DNA of 5,808 bases, from the NCBI GenBank assembly GCA_049670505.1, contig JBATTK010000057.1:1-5808 (forward strand). Direction: 5' to 3'. Both the position numbers and the translations under genes were made by a program. This stretch comes from JBATTK01 sp049670505 (lineage in GTDB: Bacteria; Bacteroidota; Bacteroidia; Flavobacteriales; Flavobacteriaceae). Shown piece by piece: positions 1 through 5,797 of the stretch. The notes under the pieces are model-generated. The model had not been told where the DNA came from, did not search any database, and was given only the letters and a program-made list of their open reading frames with translations. How positions within the stretch are numbered: the first letter of the stretch is position 1; every line of letters starts with the position of its first letter.

Positions 1-12
1 GGCTCCTTCGCT

Positions 13-37
13 AAAAAGGTCTACTAGACCTTTTTTT
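13..37. terminator. Terminator-like hairpin, possibly bidirectional
   Basis: AAAAAGGTCT and AGACCTTTTT form a perfect 10-bp stem around the loop ACT, and the right arm continues into seven T residues (31-37). The A tract on the left gives a T tract on the opposite strand, so the hairpin could stop transcription in both directions. It would suit a plus-strand gene entering from the left, and it could also mark the far 3' limit of the minus-strand operon ending at 451. It is embedded in a repeat-like block, so it may instead be part of a repeat. Confidence 0.5.
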
Positions 38-72
38 ACGCTCGGCCCTGCTTTACCAAATGGAGCGAAGCG

Positions 73-86
73 GAATTCGCGAATTC
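73..86. repeat. Perfect 14-base palindrome
   Basis: GAATTCGCGAATTC reads the same on both strands. It directly follows the GC-rich stretch GGAGCGAAGCG (62-72), whose AGCGAAG.GGA pattern is nearly complementary to TCCTTCGCT at 4-12. The palindrome and the flanking near-complementary segments suggest a larger repetitive extragenic element rather than an operator for a known gene. No protein-binding role can be assigned. Confidence 0.55.
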
Positions 87-126
87 ATTATTATAAAATA
101 GATATGGCACGAGCAAAGCAAAATGT

Positions 127-145
127 CCCTTCGGCAAGCTCAGGG
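127..145. repeat. CCTTCG..AAGCTCAGG-type extragenic repeat
   Basis: CCCTTCGGCAAGCTCAGGG is an interrupted inverted repeat (CCCT..AGGG arms). It resembles the short intergenic repeat with the core CCTTCG-CAAGCTCAGG that recurs in many bacterial genomes, including Bacteroidota. An outer inverted repeat, CAAAATGT at 119-126 and ACATTTTG at 171-178, encloses it, so the whole of 119-178 could fold as one stem-loop. The resemblance to a recurrent repeat is from memory and was not checked against a genome. Confidence 0.5.
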
Positions 146-178
146 CAGGCTCCACGCGGAACATTATAGTACATTTTG

Positions 179-242
179 TTAAGGTTTAGCCGGTGGCTGA
201 AGCAATAATCAAAAAAGATGGCGCGCTGGCATTATACCTTAA
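179..242. repeat. Nested inverted repeats, possible three-way junction
   Basis: An outer stem TTAAGGT (179-185) with ACCTTAA (236-242) encloses two smaller helices. One is AGCC/GGCT (188-191 with 195-198, loop GGT). The other is ATAAT/ATTAT (205-209 with 231-235), whose right arm abuts the outer stem. The pairing is exact in each helix, but the arms are short and AT-rich in two of the three. It could be a structured RNA segment or a chance arrangement within a repeat block. No known RNA family is recognised. Confidence 0.3.
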
Positions 243-291
243 AAGTTGAATCAAAAATGATAGTCATAATTCTATGATGTACGGAATATTT

Positions 292-312
292 TAAAAGATT
301 GAGAATCTTTTA
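292..312. repeat. Hairpin, weak terminator candidate
   Basis: TAAAAGATT and AATCTTTTA form a perfect 9-bp stem around the loop GAG. On the minus strand it lies about 140 bases beyond the stop codon of the fusion hydrolase gene. It has no clear T tract beyond the stem, only the TTTT within the arm, so it is a poor intrinsic terminator. It might instead stabilise the 3' end of the transcript. Confidence 0.35.
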
Positions 313-390
313 GAATTTAGCGAGCTGATGCGGCTGGGAAATCTTAGGGCTTCTTTAAAGTAATTTACGCTTCTTGAAATTTTTCCACAC

Positions 391-407
391 AGAATAAAAT
401 TTATTCT
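391..407. repeat. AT-rich perfect inverted repeat
   Basis: AGAATAAA and TTTATTCT are exact complements separated by one base. The repeat lies 44-60 bases beyond the stop codon of the minus-strand fusion hydrolase. It has almost no GC pairs and no following T tract, so it is not a convincing terminator. It may be an operator-like palindrome or chance in AT-rich DNA. Confidence 0.3.
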
Positions 408-450
408 AAACTTCGAAATTCGGCAACCCGGTTTATTCTTTGTATGGGAA

Positions 451-2439
451 TTATTGTTTAACAAACGCGGGTATAATGATTTCCGAAATTGGAGTCATTA
501 TTTTATCTTCTCCATCATGACCAGAAATTACAATGGTTAGATCAAGTTCTTCTATCACTATTACACGTTGTCCGCCGCCTCCCCAAGCAAATGTGGCATC
601 ATAACTTTTATGACCTACCTGTACCAGTGTTTGATACCAAAAATAACCATAACGATAGTCTCTAGGCATCCAATCTTGAGTAGGTTTCACAATTCCACTG
701 GTGGCTTTGGCAAGATATTCTACGGAAATAAGCTGCTCGCCTTTTAATTTACCCTTATTGAGAACCAAATTACCCAATTTAATCATGTCGCGAGACATGA
801 TATTTGCACGCCATCCTGCTTCTGGCAAACCGCTAATATGATTTAACCATTTATAATTTGTAATACCGAGTTTGTCAAGTAGCTCCCTTTTAATAAAATC
901 CTCTGCTGTTCCAGGGACGACGGCGTCAATGACCGTCATCACCAACATTGGATTAAAATTACCATACAAATACGTCTGAGACTCTGAGGTTATAGGTCCG
1001 CTTTGCTCAAAAAGTGTCTGAACCAGTCCCTGTCCTTTTAATCGAACTGAATCTTTCTCAATTTCTTTCCATTTTTCGCTATCTATATTCAATCCTCCGT
1101 GCATGGTCAATGCCTTATGAAGTGTGATTTTTTCAACTCCTTTGGTAAATTCTTTAGGATTAGCATCTTTTAGAAAACTAATCAAGGGCTTGTTTAGATC
1201 TTCCATGGATAGGTAACCCATTTGAATGGCTCTACCCAAAACCAAACTGGTATAAGCTTTTACTGCTGATGCTTGTCCATGAGGCAAGTTGATACGACCT
1301 TTTTTGTAATAGGATTCAAAAACTAATTTGTTTTTGTGTGAAATGAGTAACGCATCATAGTTTCCATGTTTGCCATCAAAAATTTCTTGAGAAAGTTTTA
1401 GGATTGCGTTTCGATCATTACTATTTACCGATAATGTATCAACTGATATCCCATCTTTTCTATCCTCTGGTGTTGTACTGACGTATGCATTATTAAGATG
1501 CGGAATCTCCCAGAAGGAGACATCATAACCATCATTTGAAACATGACTCATCAAAGATGACAACCAAGCGACACTTCGCACTGCTGTCGTAGGGAATGCA
1601 GTGCCATGATTACCATCAATCACTTCTTTGTGTACAGATAAACCGTCATCTCTTCTATTTTTTAATAAACTAACGAACTCCTCGATAGGTTCGACCATTT
1701 CTTCTTCTAATGAGCCATATGAAATAAAAACATTGGCCTTCAGACTAGAGTTTCTATTTGACGCCTCGAAAGGTCCAAATTTCGAATGAAGTTCAGATAA
1801 ATACGGAACATCATTTTTGATCGATGGACTGCCAAGAATGTAATTGTTAAAGGCATCAGGTTGAGACAGTAGTATATAAGCACCAAATTCTCCACTCATG
1901 GAATAGCCGAAATAGGTTCTACTGTTTGGGTCAGTTCGATAGGTATTGTCAACGTACTTAATGACATCATTGCGAATAAAGTCTAAATGATTATTTGCTT
2001 GCCCTAACTGATATTTTGTTTGGATTTCAGGTTTATTTGATTTTCTACTACTATAATCTCTGAACCGACTAACATGCACTCCTACTTCTTTTTTTAAGTC
2101 TTCATTGATATCCAATTGCCAGGAAATTCCGACTAGAATTACATCTTCAAGGATGAACTCTTGGCAGGCAGATAGCATTTCAAGATGCCACATAGCATCT
2201 GTGTAATAAATGACAGGATACGTTTTGTTTTCATTCTCTAAATAACCTTCTGGTAGCTCTATATACAATTCATAGTTTCTTCCATTATTAGAATCTTTTA
2301 TTGGAATTACCTGAATTTGTGGCGATATTAAAGAAGCTCCTTTTCCATTTGATGCGAATTCTTTTACACCATTTTCCTGCGCGAAGGCACCAGTTGTAAA
2401 CATAGTGATGGACAGTACTACTAATTTAATTACTCTCAT
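451..2439 (-). CDS. Secreted esterase / serine-beta-lactamase-family fusion hydrolase
   Basis: This 662-residue exported protein joins two unrelated serine hydrolase folds. Residues 1-20 are a signal peptide with likely cleavage after AFA. Residues about 40-300 resemble the esterase D/enterochelin esterase-like alpha/beta hydrolases: the nucleophile elbow is GYSMSG (Ser180), His278 lies in GNHGT, and an acidic cluster at 245-247 could supply the acid. The elbow is GxSxS rather than GxSxG. From about 313 a second domain begins with a TTPEDRKDG segment and matches the beta-lactamase/penicillin-binding-like family (family VIII esterases, NylB-like). It has SAVK as the SxxK motif (Ser391, Lys394), YGN as the YxN motif (492-494) and AWGGGGQ as the third, WGG-type motif (618-624). 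Both sites look intact. The start is preceded by A-rich sequence and no Shine-Dalgarno site. The gene follows the lipoprotein gene after 63 bases, so co-transcription is likely. It probably acts in the periplasm. The substrate is unknown: ester, amide or peptide bonds are all possible. Confidence 0.88.
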   Translation of the reverse strand: MRVIKLVVLSITMFTTGAFAQENGVKEFASNGKGASLISPQIQVIPIKDSNNGRNYELYIELPEGYLENENKTYPVIYYTDAMWHLEMLSACQEFILEDVILVGISWQLDINEDLKKEVGVHVSRFRDYSSRKSNKPEIQTKYQLGQANNHLDFIRNDVIKYVDNTYRTDPNSRTYFGYSMSGEFGAYILLSQPDAFNNYILGSPSIKNDVPYLSELHSKFGPFEASNRNSSLKANVFISYGSLEEEMVEPIEEFVSLLKNRRDDGLSVHKEVIDGNHGTAFPTTAVRSVAWLSSLMSHVSNDGYDVSFWEIPHLNNAYVSTTPEDRKDGISVDTLSVNSNDRNAILKLSQEIFDGKHGNYDALLISHKNKLVFESYYKKGRINLPHGQASAVKAYTSLVLGRAIQMGYLSMEDLNKPLISFLKDANPKEFTKGVEKITLHKALTMHGGLNIDSEKWKEIEKDSVRLKGQGLVQTLFEQSGPITSESQTYLYGNFNPMLVMTVIDAVVPGTAEDFIKRELLDKLGITNYKWLNHISGLPEAGWRANIMSRDMIKLGNLVLNKGKLKGEQLISVEYLAKATSGIVKPTQDWMPRDYRYGYFWYQTLVQVGHKSYDATFAWGGGGQRVIVIEELDLTIVISGHDGEDKIMTPISEIIIPAFVKQ

Positions 2440-2502
2440 TTTTATCTTCTTTAATTAGTGATAGGTATTGGTATATCGTTAACTTTTACGGAATAGGTCA
2501 TT

Positions 2503-3747
2503 TTAGTCAAGATGAAACAGTCCAGATTTTGAAAGCTGTCGCGATATGACATTGAGTTGATTGCTTTCACGATTAGTATTGGCAGTGCCGAAATAGGCAA
2601 TAACTAAATCTTTAGAAGGAGATATATAAAGGCCTTGCCCACCATGTGCCCCTTTGTAAAAATCGCCGTCTTCATAAACTGCGTCCCATTGATAACTGCT
2701 GTATATTGTTTCTTGCGTATGCCGTGATTCCTTCTTGAGGTTTTTATTTACATTACGGATGTTGGCTAAATGAGCATCGGAAATGATTGGATTGTCGCTA
2801 TTTCTACCGCTGGGTGTAAAAGCAAGACCAAATCTAGCAAGGTCTCTTAAAGTAGTTGACATGCCATCGAGATATGACAGCGTGGTTCCATTTGTATTGA
2901 TTCCCAGGAGGGCACTATATTCCGCCCCTATCCTACTCCATATTTCCTGCTCTACGAAATCGCTGAAGGTTAGGCCACTAACTTTTTCCACAAGCAGCGT
3001 TAATAGCATAGCATCAGCATTCGAAAACTGGTACTCAGTTCCTGAAGGCTTGGCCGATTTCGCACTAGCTAAATCTTTAATTGGGTCAAAACTTGCCTCA
3101 TAGGTCTCCAATGGCACACGATCAATTCCGGAACTCATGGAAAGAATATCAATTACTGGAACACCTTCCCAACCGGAATTTTTAAGAACATTAAAGTAGT
3201 AATCAATGGGTCTGCTCGTATCTATTAAGCCTCTATCTTCTAAAATAGCAATTGACGTACTCACATAAACTTGGGTTATTAGAAAATTGACATGCAAATC
3301 GGTTGGGAACATTCTCGGATAACCTTCAAATACGATTTTGCCTTTATGAATGATAATTAGCCCATTAACTTCTACTTGCTGTACATAGTCGTTTAATGAG
3401 AGCCCGCCCCCTTTTTTTAATTCTGTTGTGGTGATAAAATTTTTTATATCATCTCTTGGGGATTCTTTAAGAACTTTTGGTGAATCGGATCTACGTATGC
3501 GCGAGTGTTTTTGAATTTGAGAGAAGTTGAGATAAAAATACCGTTCCAAATCACCATATTCGGTCCAATTGCCACCTTCATAAATGCGCAGATGGAATCC
3601 GTAAATTTCTTCTTTTGTAAATCCAGAATAATTATACGTTTCATACTTTGGACTTGCTGTGTTTATAGTATTAGATTCCTTTTGTGGCTCGTTGTTACAT
3701 GCAAGAAAAAGAACAATTAAAAGTAGTAGTCCTGTTTTGATTTTCAT
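2503..3747 (-). CDS. Beta-lactamase-like lipoprotein, probably catalytically dead
   Basis: This 414-residue protein starts with a short hydrophobic signal ending in LFLAC, so Cys17 is the likely lipidation site. The only acidic residue just after it is Glu20, so a surface-export signal is not obvious. Residues about 30-115 are unassigned. Residues about 117-405 follow the pattern of NylB/EstB-type serine hydrolases of the beta-lactamase family: LSLNDYV, then NGLIIIHKGKIVFEG, IAILEDRGLID, MSSGID (204-209) and a terminal HGGQGLYISP (368-377). The catalytic residues are missing, however. Where SxxK should lie, 14 residues before the Gly of DRG, the protein has LITQ (156-159), and the YxN motif reads FSN (241-243). 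The frame is long, uninterrupted and well conserved in fold motifs, so this looks like a maintained pseudoenzyme rather than a decaying gene. It is the first gene of the probable operon with the fusion hydrolase and may be a binding, scaffolding or regulatory partner of it. Family membership is secure; the role is inference. Confidence 0.85.
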   Translation of the reverse strand: MKIKTGLLLLIVLFLACNNEPQKESNTINTASPKYETYNYSGFTKEEIYGFHLRIYEGGNWTEYGDLERYFYLNFSQIQKHSRIRRSDSPKVLKESPRDDIKNFITTTELKKGGGLSLNDYVQQVEVNGLIIIHKGKIVFEGYPRMFPTDLHVNFLITQVYVSTSIAILEDRGLIDTSRPIDYYFNVLKNSGWEGVPVIDILSMSSGIDRVPLETYEASFDPIKDLASAKSAKPSGTEYQFSNADAMLLTLLVEKVSGLTFSDFVEQEIWSRIGAEYSALLGINTNGTTLSYLDGMSTTLRDLARFGLAFTPSGRNSDNPIISDAHLANIRNVNKNLKKESRHTQETIYSSYQWDAVYEDGDFYKGAHGGQGLYISPSKDLVIAYFGTANTNRESNQLNVISRQLSKSGLFHLD

Positions 3748-3851
3748 GATCGATGGTATTTATAGATATTGAGAAACGACTTGTTACTTAGTGTATGAAA
3801 TTATAGAATACTCCTTGTATAATTCTTTAAATAGGACAAGCCATGCAATTA

Positions 3852-3874
3852 AATGACAAAACCATTTCGTCATT
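3852..3874. promoter_or_regulatory. Candidate LytTR-regulator operator in divergent intergenic region
   Basis: AATGAC (3852-3857) and GTCATT (3869-3874) form an inverted repeat around an 11-base centre. Overlapping it, CCAT occurs at 3841 and again at 3862, 21 bases apart, the usual centre spacing for the direct half-sites bound by LytTR-domain regulators. The half-sites agree only partly with each other and with the published consensus, so this is suggestive. The location, between the kinase gene and the divergent lipoprotein gene, would allow control of either operon. Confidence 0.25.
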
Positions 3875-3886
3875 GATATAAGCCTT

Positions 3887-3917
3887 TTGTAAGAAATTAT
3901 GATGATTTGTATTTATG
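3887..3917 (+). promoter_or_regulatory. Candidate Bacteroidota-type promoter for the two-component operon
   Basis: TTG at 3887-3889 is followed after 20 bases by TATTTATG (3910-3917), a 7 of 8 match to the TAnnTTTG -7 element used by the Bacteroidota primary sigma factor with an upstream TTG. Transcription would start near 3924, leaving a leader of about 27 bases before the ATG at 3951. An alternative -7 box, TATCTTTA at 3923-3930, lacks a well-spaced TTG. In such AT-rich DNA a match of this quality can occur by chance. Confidence 0.3.
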
Positions 3918-3950
3918 GATAGTATCTTTAGTAGCTATTAAAATAGTTTT

Positions 3951-4958
3951 ATGTTTAAAAGGTCATTGAAGAATACGATCCTACTAAATATAGGTGCCTT
4001 TTTATTGGTAGCCATGCTTGAAATATTGGGCGGATGGTTATTCAGAGATAAATATGATACTACGTATTCTTTTTATGTATGGCAACTAAGTTATGCAGTT
4101 GCTATTATGGGTATCATATGGGTAAACCATTTTATCCTCATTCCGTTCGTTTATGATAAGAAAAGCTATTTACTCTATGGTATGCTGCTTATTGCGACCA
4201 TATTTCTTGGTGCTTTTCTAAAAGCATATCCAGAATGGATTGGTGTCTATAAAATGTCTTCTTTTCTTATATATACCACGGGTACTGGTATGGCGGCCTT
4301 TTTTTTAAGAAGAAATTTAATCATCAATAGAGAGAATGCCGAGAAAGAAAAATTACAAAGAGAGATGGAGCTTAATTATTTAAAAGAGCAGGTGAATCCG
4401 CATTTTTTGTTTAACTCCTTAAATAGTATTTATTCACTTTCTAGACAGCAATCGCCAGAAACTCCAGATCTTGTTATGCAGCTTTCAGAATTAATGCGGT
4501 ATCAATTAGAGAGTTCAAAAAAAGACACCGTATTATTAAAAGAAGAGCTGGAGTTTATAGAAAATTATTTGTTGCTTGAAGAAAAAAGATTGAGTAAACG
4601 TTGTACCATTGAATTCTTAATTGGGGGAGATTTGTTGGATTTTAGGATAGCTCCCATGTTGCTAATTCCATTTGTTGAGAATGCAATCAAACATGGTGCC
4701 CATAGTACCAATAAGCAGAGTACGATTGATGTTTCGGCTTCTTTAGAGAATACTACACTTCATTTTTCCGTAGTGAATTCGAAGCCTCCTGTCGTTGCCG
4801 AATCCAATAGAAAAGGATTAGGGCTTGAAAATGTAAGAAGGCGATTAAACTTATTATACCCTAATGCCCATATATTAGAAATTAATGATAAGGAAAATGC
4901 CTATCGTGTAAATTTATCTATTGACTTAACAGATTCAATATTAAAAAGATATGATTAA
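3951..4958 (+). CDS. LytS-type sensor histidine kinase
   Basis: This 335-residue inner-membrane kinase phosphorylates a partner response regulator. Four hydrophobic segments (about 9-31, 42-68, 72-93 and 103-119) make up the whole sensor part, with no sizeable extracytoplasmic domain. This points to sensing within or at the membrane. A short coiled-coil-like linker, ENAEKEKLQREMELNYLKEQ (128-147), leads to the H-box NPHFLFNSLNSI with phospho-accepting His151, as in the His_kinase family of LytS/YehU proteins. The ATP-binding part has the N-box PFVENAIKHG (240-249) and the G-box KGLGLENVRRRL (288-299). All key residues are present and the length is normal. The stop codon overlaps the next gene by 8 bases, so kinase and regulator are translationally coupled and almost certainly partners. 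The stimulus is not evident, but the divergent hydrolase operon suggests an envelope or substrate-related cue. Confidence 0.9.
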   Translation: MFKRSLKNTILLNIGAFLLVAMLEILGGWLFRDKYDTTYSFYVWQLSYAVAIMGIIWVNHFILIPFVYDKKSYLLYGMLLIATIFLGAFLKAYPEWIGVYKMSSFLIYTTGTGMAAFFLRRNLIINRENAEKEKLQREMELNYLKEQVNPHFLFNSLNSIYSLSRQQSPETPDLVMQLSELMRYQLESSKKDTVLLKEELEFIENYLLLEEKRLSKRCTIEFLIGGDLLDFRIAPMLLIPFVENAIKHGAHSTNKQSTIDVSASLENTTLHFSVVNSKPPVVAESNRKGLGLENVRRRLNLLYPNAHILEINDKENAYRVNLSIDLTDSILKRYD

Positions 4959-5649
4959 AATTGGTATCGTAGATGATGAATTATTAGCACGTAAAGTGTT
5001 AGAAGATTATTGTTCTAAAATTGACAACTTTCAATTAGTTTTAAGCACTGGGAATCCACTTGAATTTATCAATTTTACGCAACAAAACGAAGTTGATCTG
5101 ATCTTTCTCGATATAGAAATGCCAGAAATTAATGGTATGGAAATCTTGCGTTCTATGATAAAATCTCCAAAAGTTATATTAACTACGGCTTATTCCGAGT
5201 ATGCATTAGAAAGTTATAATTATAGTGTTGTAGATTATTTATTGAAACCTATAAAAATTGAACGCTTTTTGAAAGCAATCAACAAAGTTTCTTCTTCAAA
5301 TATAACACAGACTAAAAAAAATAGAGGAAGTGAAGAACTACAGATAAAGCATGATGGAATGCCCGTTAATATTGCGTTTAATTCGATTCTGTACATTCAA
5401 AGTTTTGGAAATTATTTGAAGATTTTTACAGATTCAAGAATGTACCTTATCTCCGAAACGCTTATTAATATCACTACATTTTTGCCAGAAAATTTTCAAC
5501 GTACGCATAAATCCTATATTTCTAATTTGGATCTTGTTATTAAAGCCACCCGAACGCATTTACTTATTGAAGATAAAAAGGTGCCTGTGAGTGCTATGTA
5601 TAAGGTTGCTGTTTTTGAAAAATTGGAAGCTTTAAAATATCCACTCTAA
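4951..5649 (+). CDS. LytTR-family response regulator
   Basis: This 232-residue cytoplasmic transcription regulator is the partner of the kinase just upstream. The receiver domain (about 1-115) has the acidic pair Asp8-Asp9, the phospho-acceptor Asp54 in FLDIEMP, the conserved threonine region TTAYSEYA (78-85) and Lys99 in LLKP. After a short polar linker rich in Ser, Thr and Lys (114-128), the C-terminal LytTR domain (about 129-230) shows the typical ILYIQSFGNYLKIFT segment (146-160) and the QRTHKSYISNLDLV segment (183-196). LytTR domains bind direct repeats in promoter DNA through an all-beta fold. The ATG lies within the last codons of the kinase gene (ATGATTAA overlap), which fixes the start. 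Likely targets are its own operon and the divergent hydrolase operon; this is inferred from position and from the half-sites at 3841-3874. Confidence 0.92.
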   Translation: MIKIGIVDDELLARKVLEDYCSKIDNFQLVLSTGNPLEFINFTQQNEVDLIFLDIEMPEINGMEILRSMIKSPKVILTTAYSEYALESYNYSVVDYLLKPIKIERFLKAINKVSSSNITQTKKNRGSEELQIKHDGMPVNIAFNSILYIQSFGNYLKIFTDSRMYLISETLINITTFLPENFQRTHKSYISNLDLVIKATRTHLLIEDKKVPVSAMYKVAVFEKLEALKYPL

Positions 5650-5694
5650 TTCTAAACCATTCCACACACATTTACAAATTGCTTGTATATTGTT

Positions 5695-5715
5695 CATTAA
5701 GGTATTCATGAATCT
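5695..5715. repeat. Direct repeat, copy 1
   Basis: This 21-base unit, with the core TAAGGTATTCATGAATCT, recurs at 5777-5797 with 18 of 21 bases identical. Upstream similarity continues weakly to a shared TTGCT (5679 and 5762) with one indel, so the duplicated unit may be about 37 bases. The core contains the palindrome ATTCATGAAT (5704-5713), and its right half forms the lower arm of the hairpin at 5708-5758. Confidence 0.55.
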
Positions 5716-5758
5716 AGAATGTGATTTGGCTATCGCCTAATCTCATTCTTCGATTTAT
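5708..5758. repeat. Long hairpin with regularly spaced T-T mismatches
   Basis: The upper stem pairs AGAATG-T-GATT-T-GGC (5716-5730) with GCC-T-AATC-T-CATTCT (5735-5749) around the loop TATC, giving 13 base pairs broken only by two T-T oppositions. Beyond a small internal loop the pairing continues with ATGAATC (5708-5714) against GATTTAT (5752-5758), adding 7 pairs, one of them G-T. There is no T tract, so it is not a standard terminator for the regulator gene ending at 5649, although it could protect the 3' end of that transcript. It more resembles a structured extragenic repeat. Confidence 0.6.
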
Positions 5759-5776
5759 TCGTTGCTGGTTATTTTA

Positions 5777-5797
5777 CAATAAGGTACTCATGAACCT
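5777..5797. repeat. Direct repeat, copy 2
   Basis: The core TAAGGTACTCATGAACCT matches the copy at 5695-5715 except at three positions over 21 bases. The copies start 82 bases apart. Here ATGAACC is followed by a run ending in GGT at the window edge, so a hairpin like that of the first copy could form with sequence lying beyond the window. That extension cannot be seen. Confidence 0.55.

Larger units (their letters stand above)
1..450. other. Gene-free, repeat-rich intergenic block
   Basis: No credible gene is visible on either strand in this block. The longest open frame near the left edge (about 2-169, plus strand) has no start of its own in the window and runs through palindromic repeats, so it is not called. 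Bases 1-240 are visibly richer in GC and in short inverted repeats than the AT-rich stretch from 240 to 450. The block lies downstream of the minus-strand hydrolase operon, which ends at 451. It probably contains that operon's 3' end, and perhaps the end of a gene lying to the left of the window. Confidence 0.7.
3748..3950. other. Divergent intergenic region
   Basis: This 203-base AT-rich segment separates the start of the minus-strand lipoprotein gene from the start of the kinase gene, so it must hold the promoters of both operons. No gene is seen. Besides the candidate operator and plus-strand promoter listed separately, CTATT/AATAG (3935-3939 with 3942-3946) forms a small palindrome just upstream of the kinase ATG, which could mask the start. 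I could not find a convincing TTG/TAnnTTTG pair for the minus-strand operon. No Shine-Dalgarno sequence precedes either start, as is usual in this phylum. Confidence 0.6.

Noticed and set aside
2..169. Open plus-strand frame entering from the left edge and ending at TAG (167-169)
   Set aside because: It passes through a terminator-like hairpin and several palindromic repeats, its composition reflects those repeats, and it shows no recognisable protein motif.
178..245. Integron attC-like site (GTTAAGG with ACCTTAA)
   Set aside because: The GTTRRRY and RYYYAAC core boxes are not matched, the box order is wrong, and there is no integrase or cassette structure nearby.
349..375. GCTTCTT direct repeats 20 bases apart (349-355 and 369-375)
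   Set aside because: A 7-base repeat in AT-rich DNA is expected by chance, and the position, downstream of the minus-strand operon, gives it no obvious role.
2783..3103. Plus-strand open frame of 106 codons opposite the lipoprotein gene
   Set aside because: It is entirely antisense to a gene with clear family motifs, and its translation shows no domain or signal of its own.
3444..3720. Short open frames on both strands over the 5' part of the lipoprotein gene (3444-3644 minus, 3505-3720 plus)
   Set aside because: They overlap the lipoprotein coding sequence in other frames, have no supporting start context and encode nothing recognisable.
5673..5687. TACAA/TTGTA hairpin as terminator of the regulator gene
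   Set aside because: The stem is only 5 bp with one G-C pair, and no T tract follows.
5695..5797. CRISPR array
   Set aside because: Only two diverged copies are visible, the 61-base gap between them is itself mostly a hairpin, and no cas gene is present.
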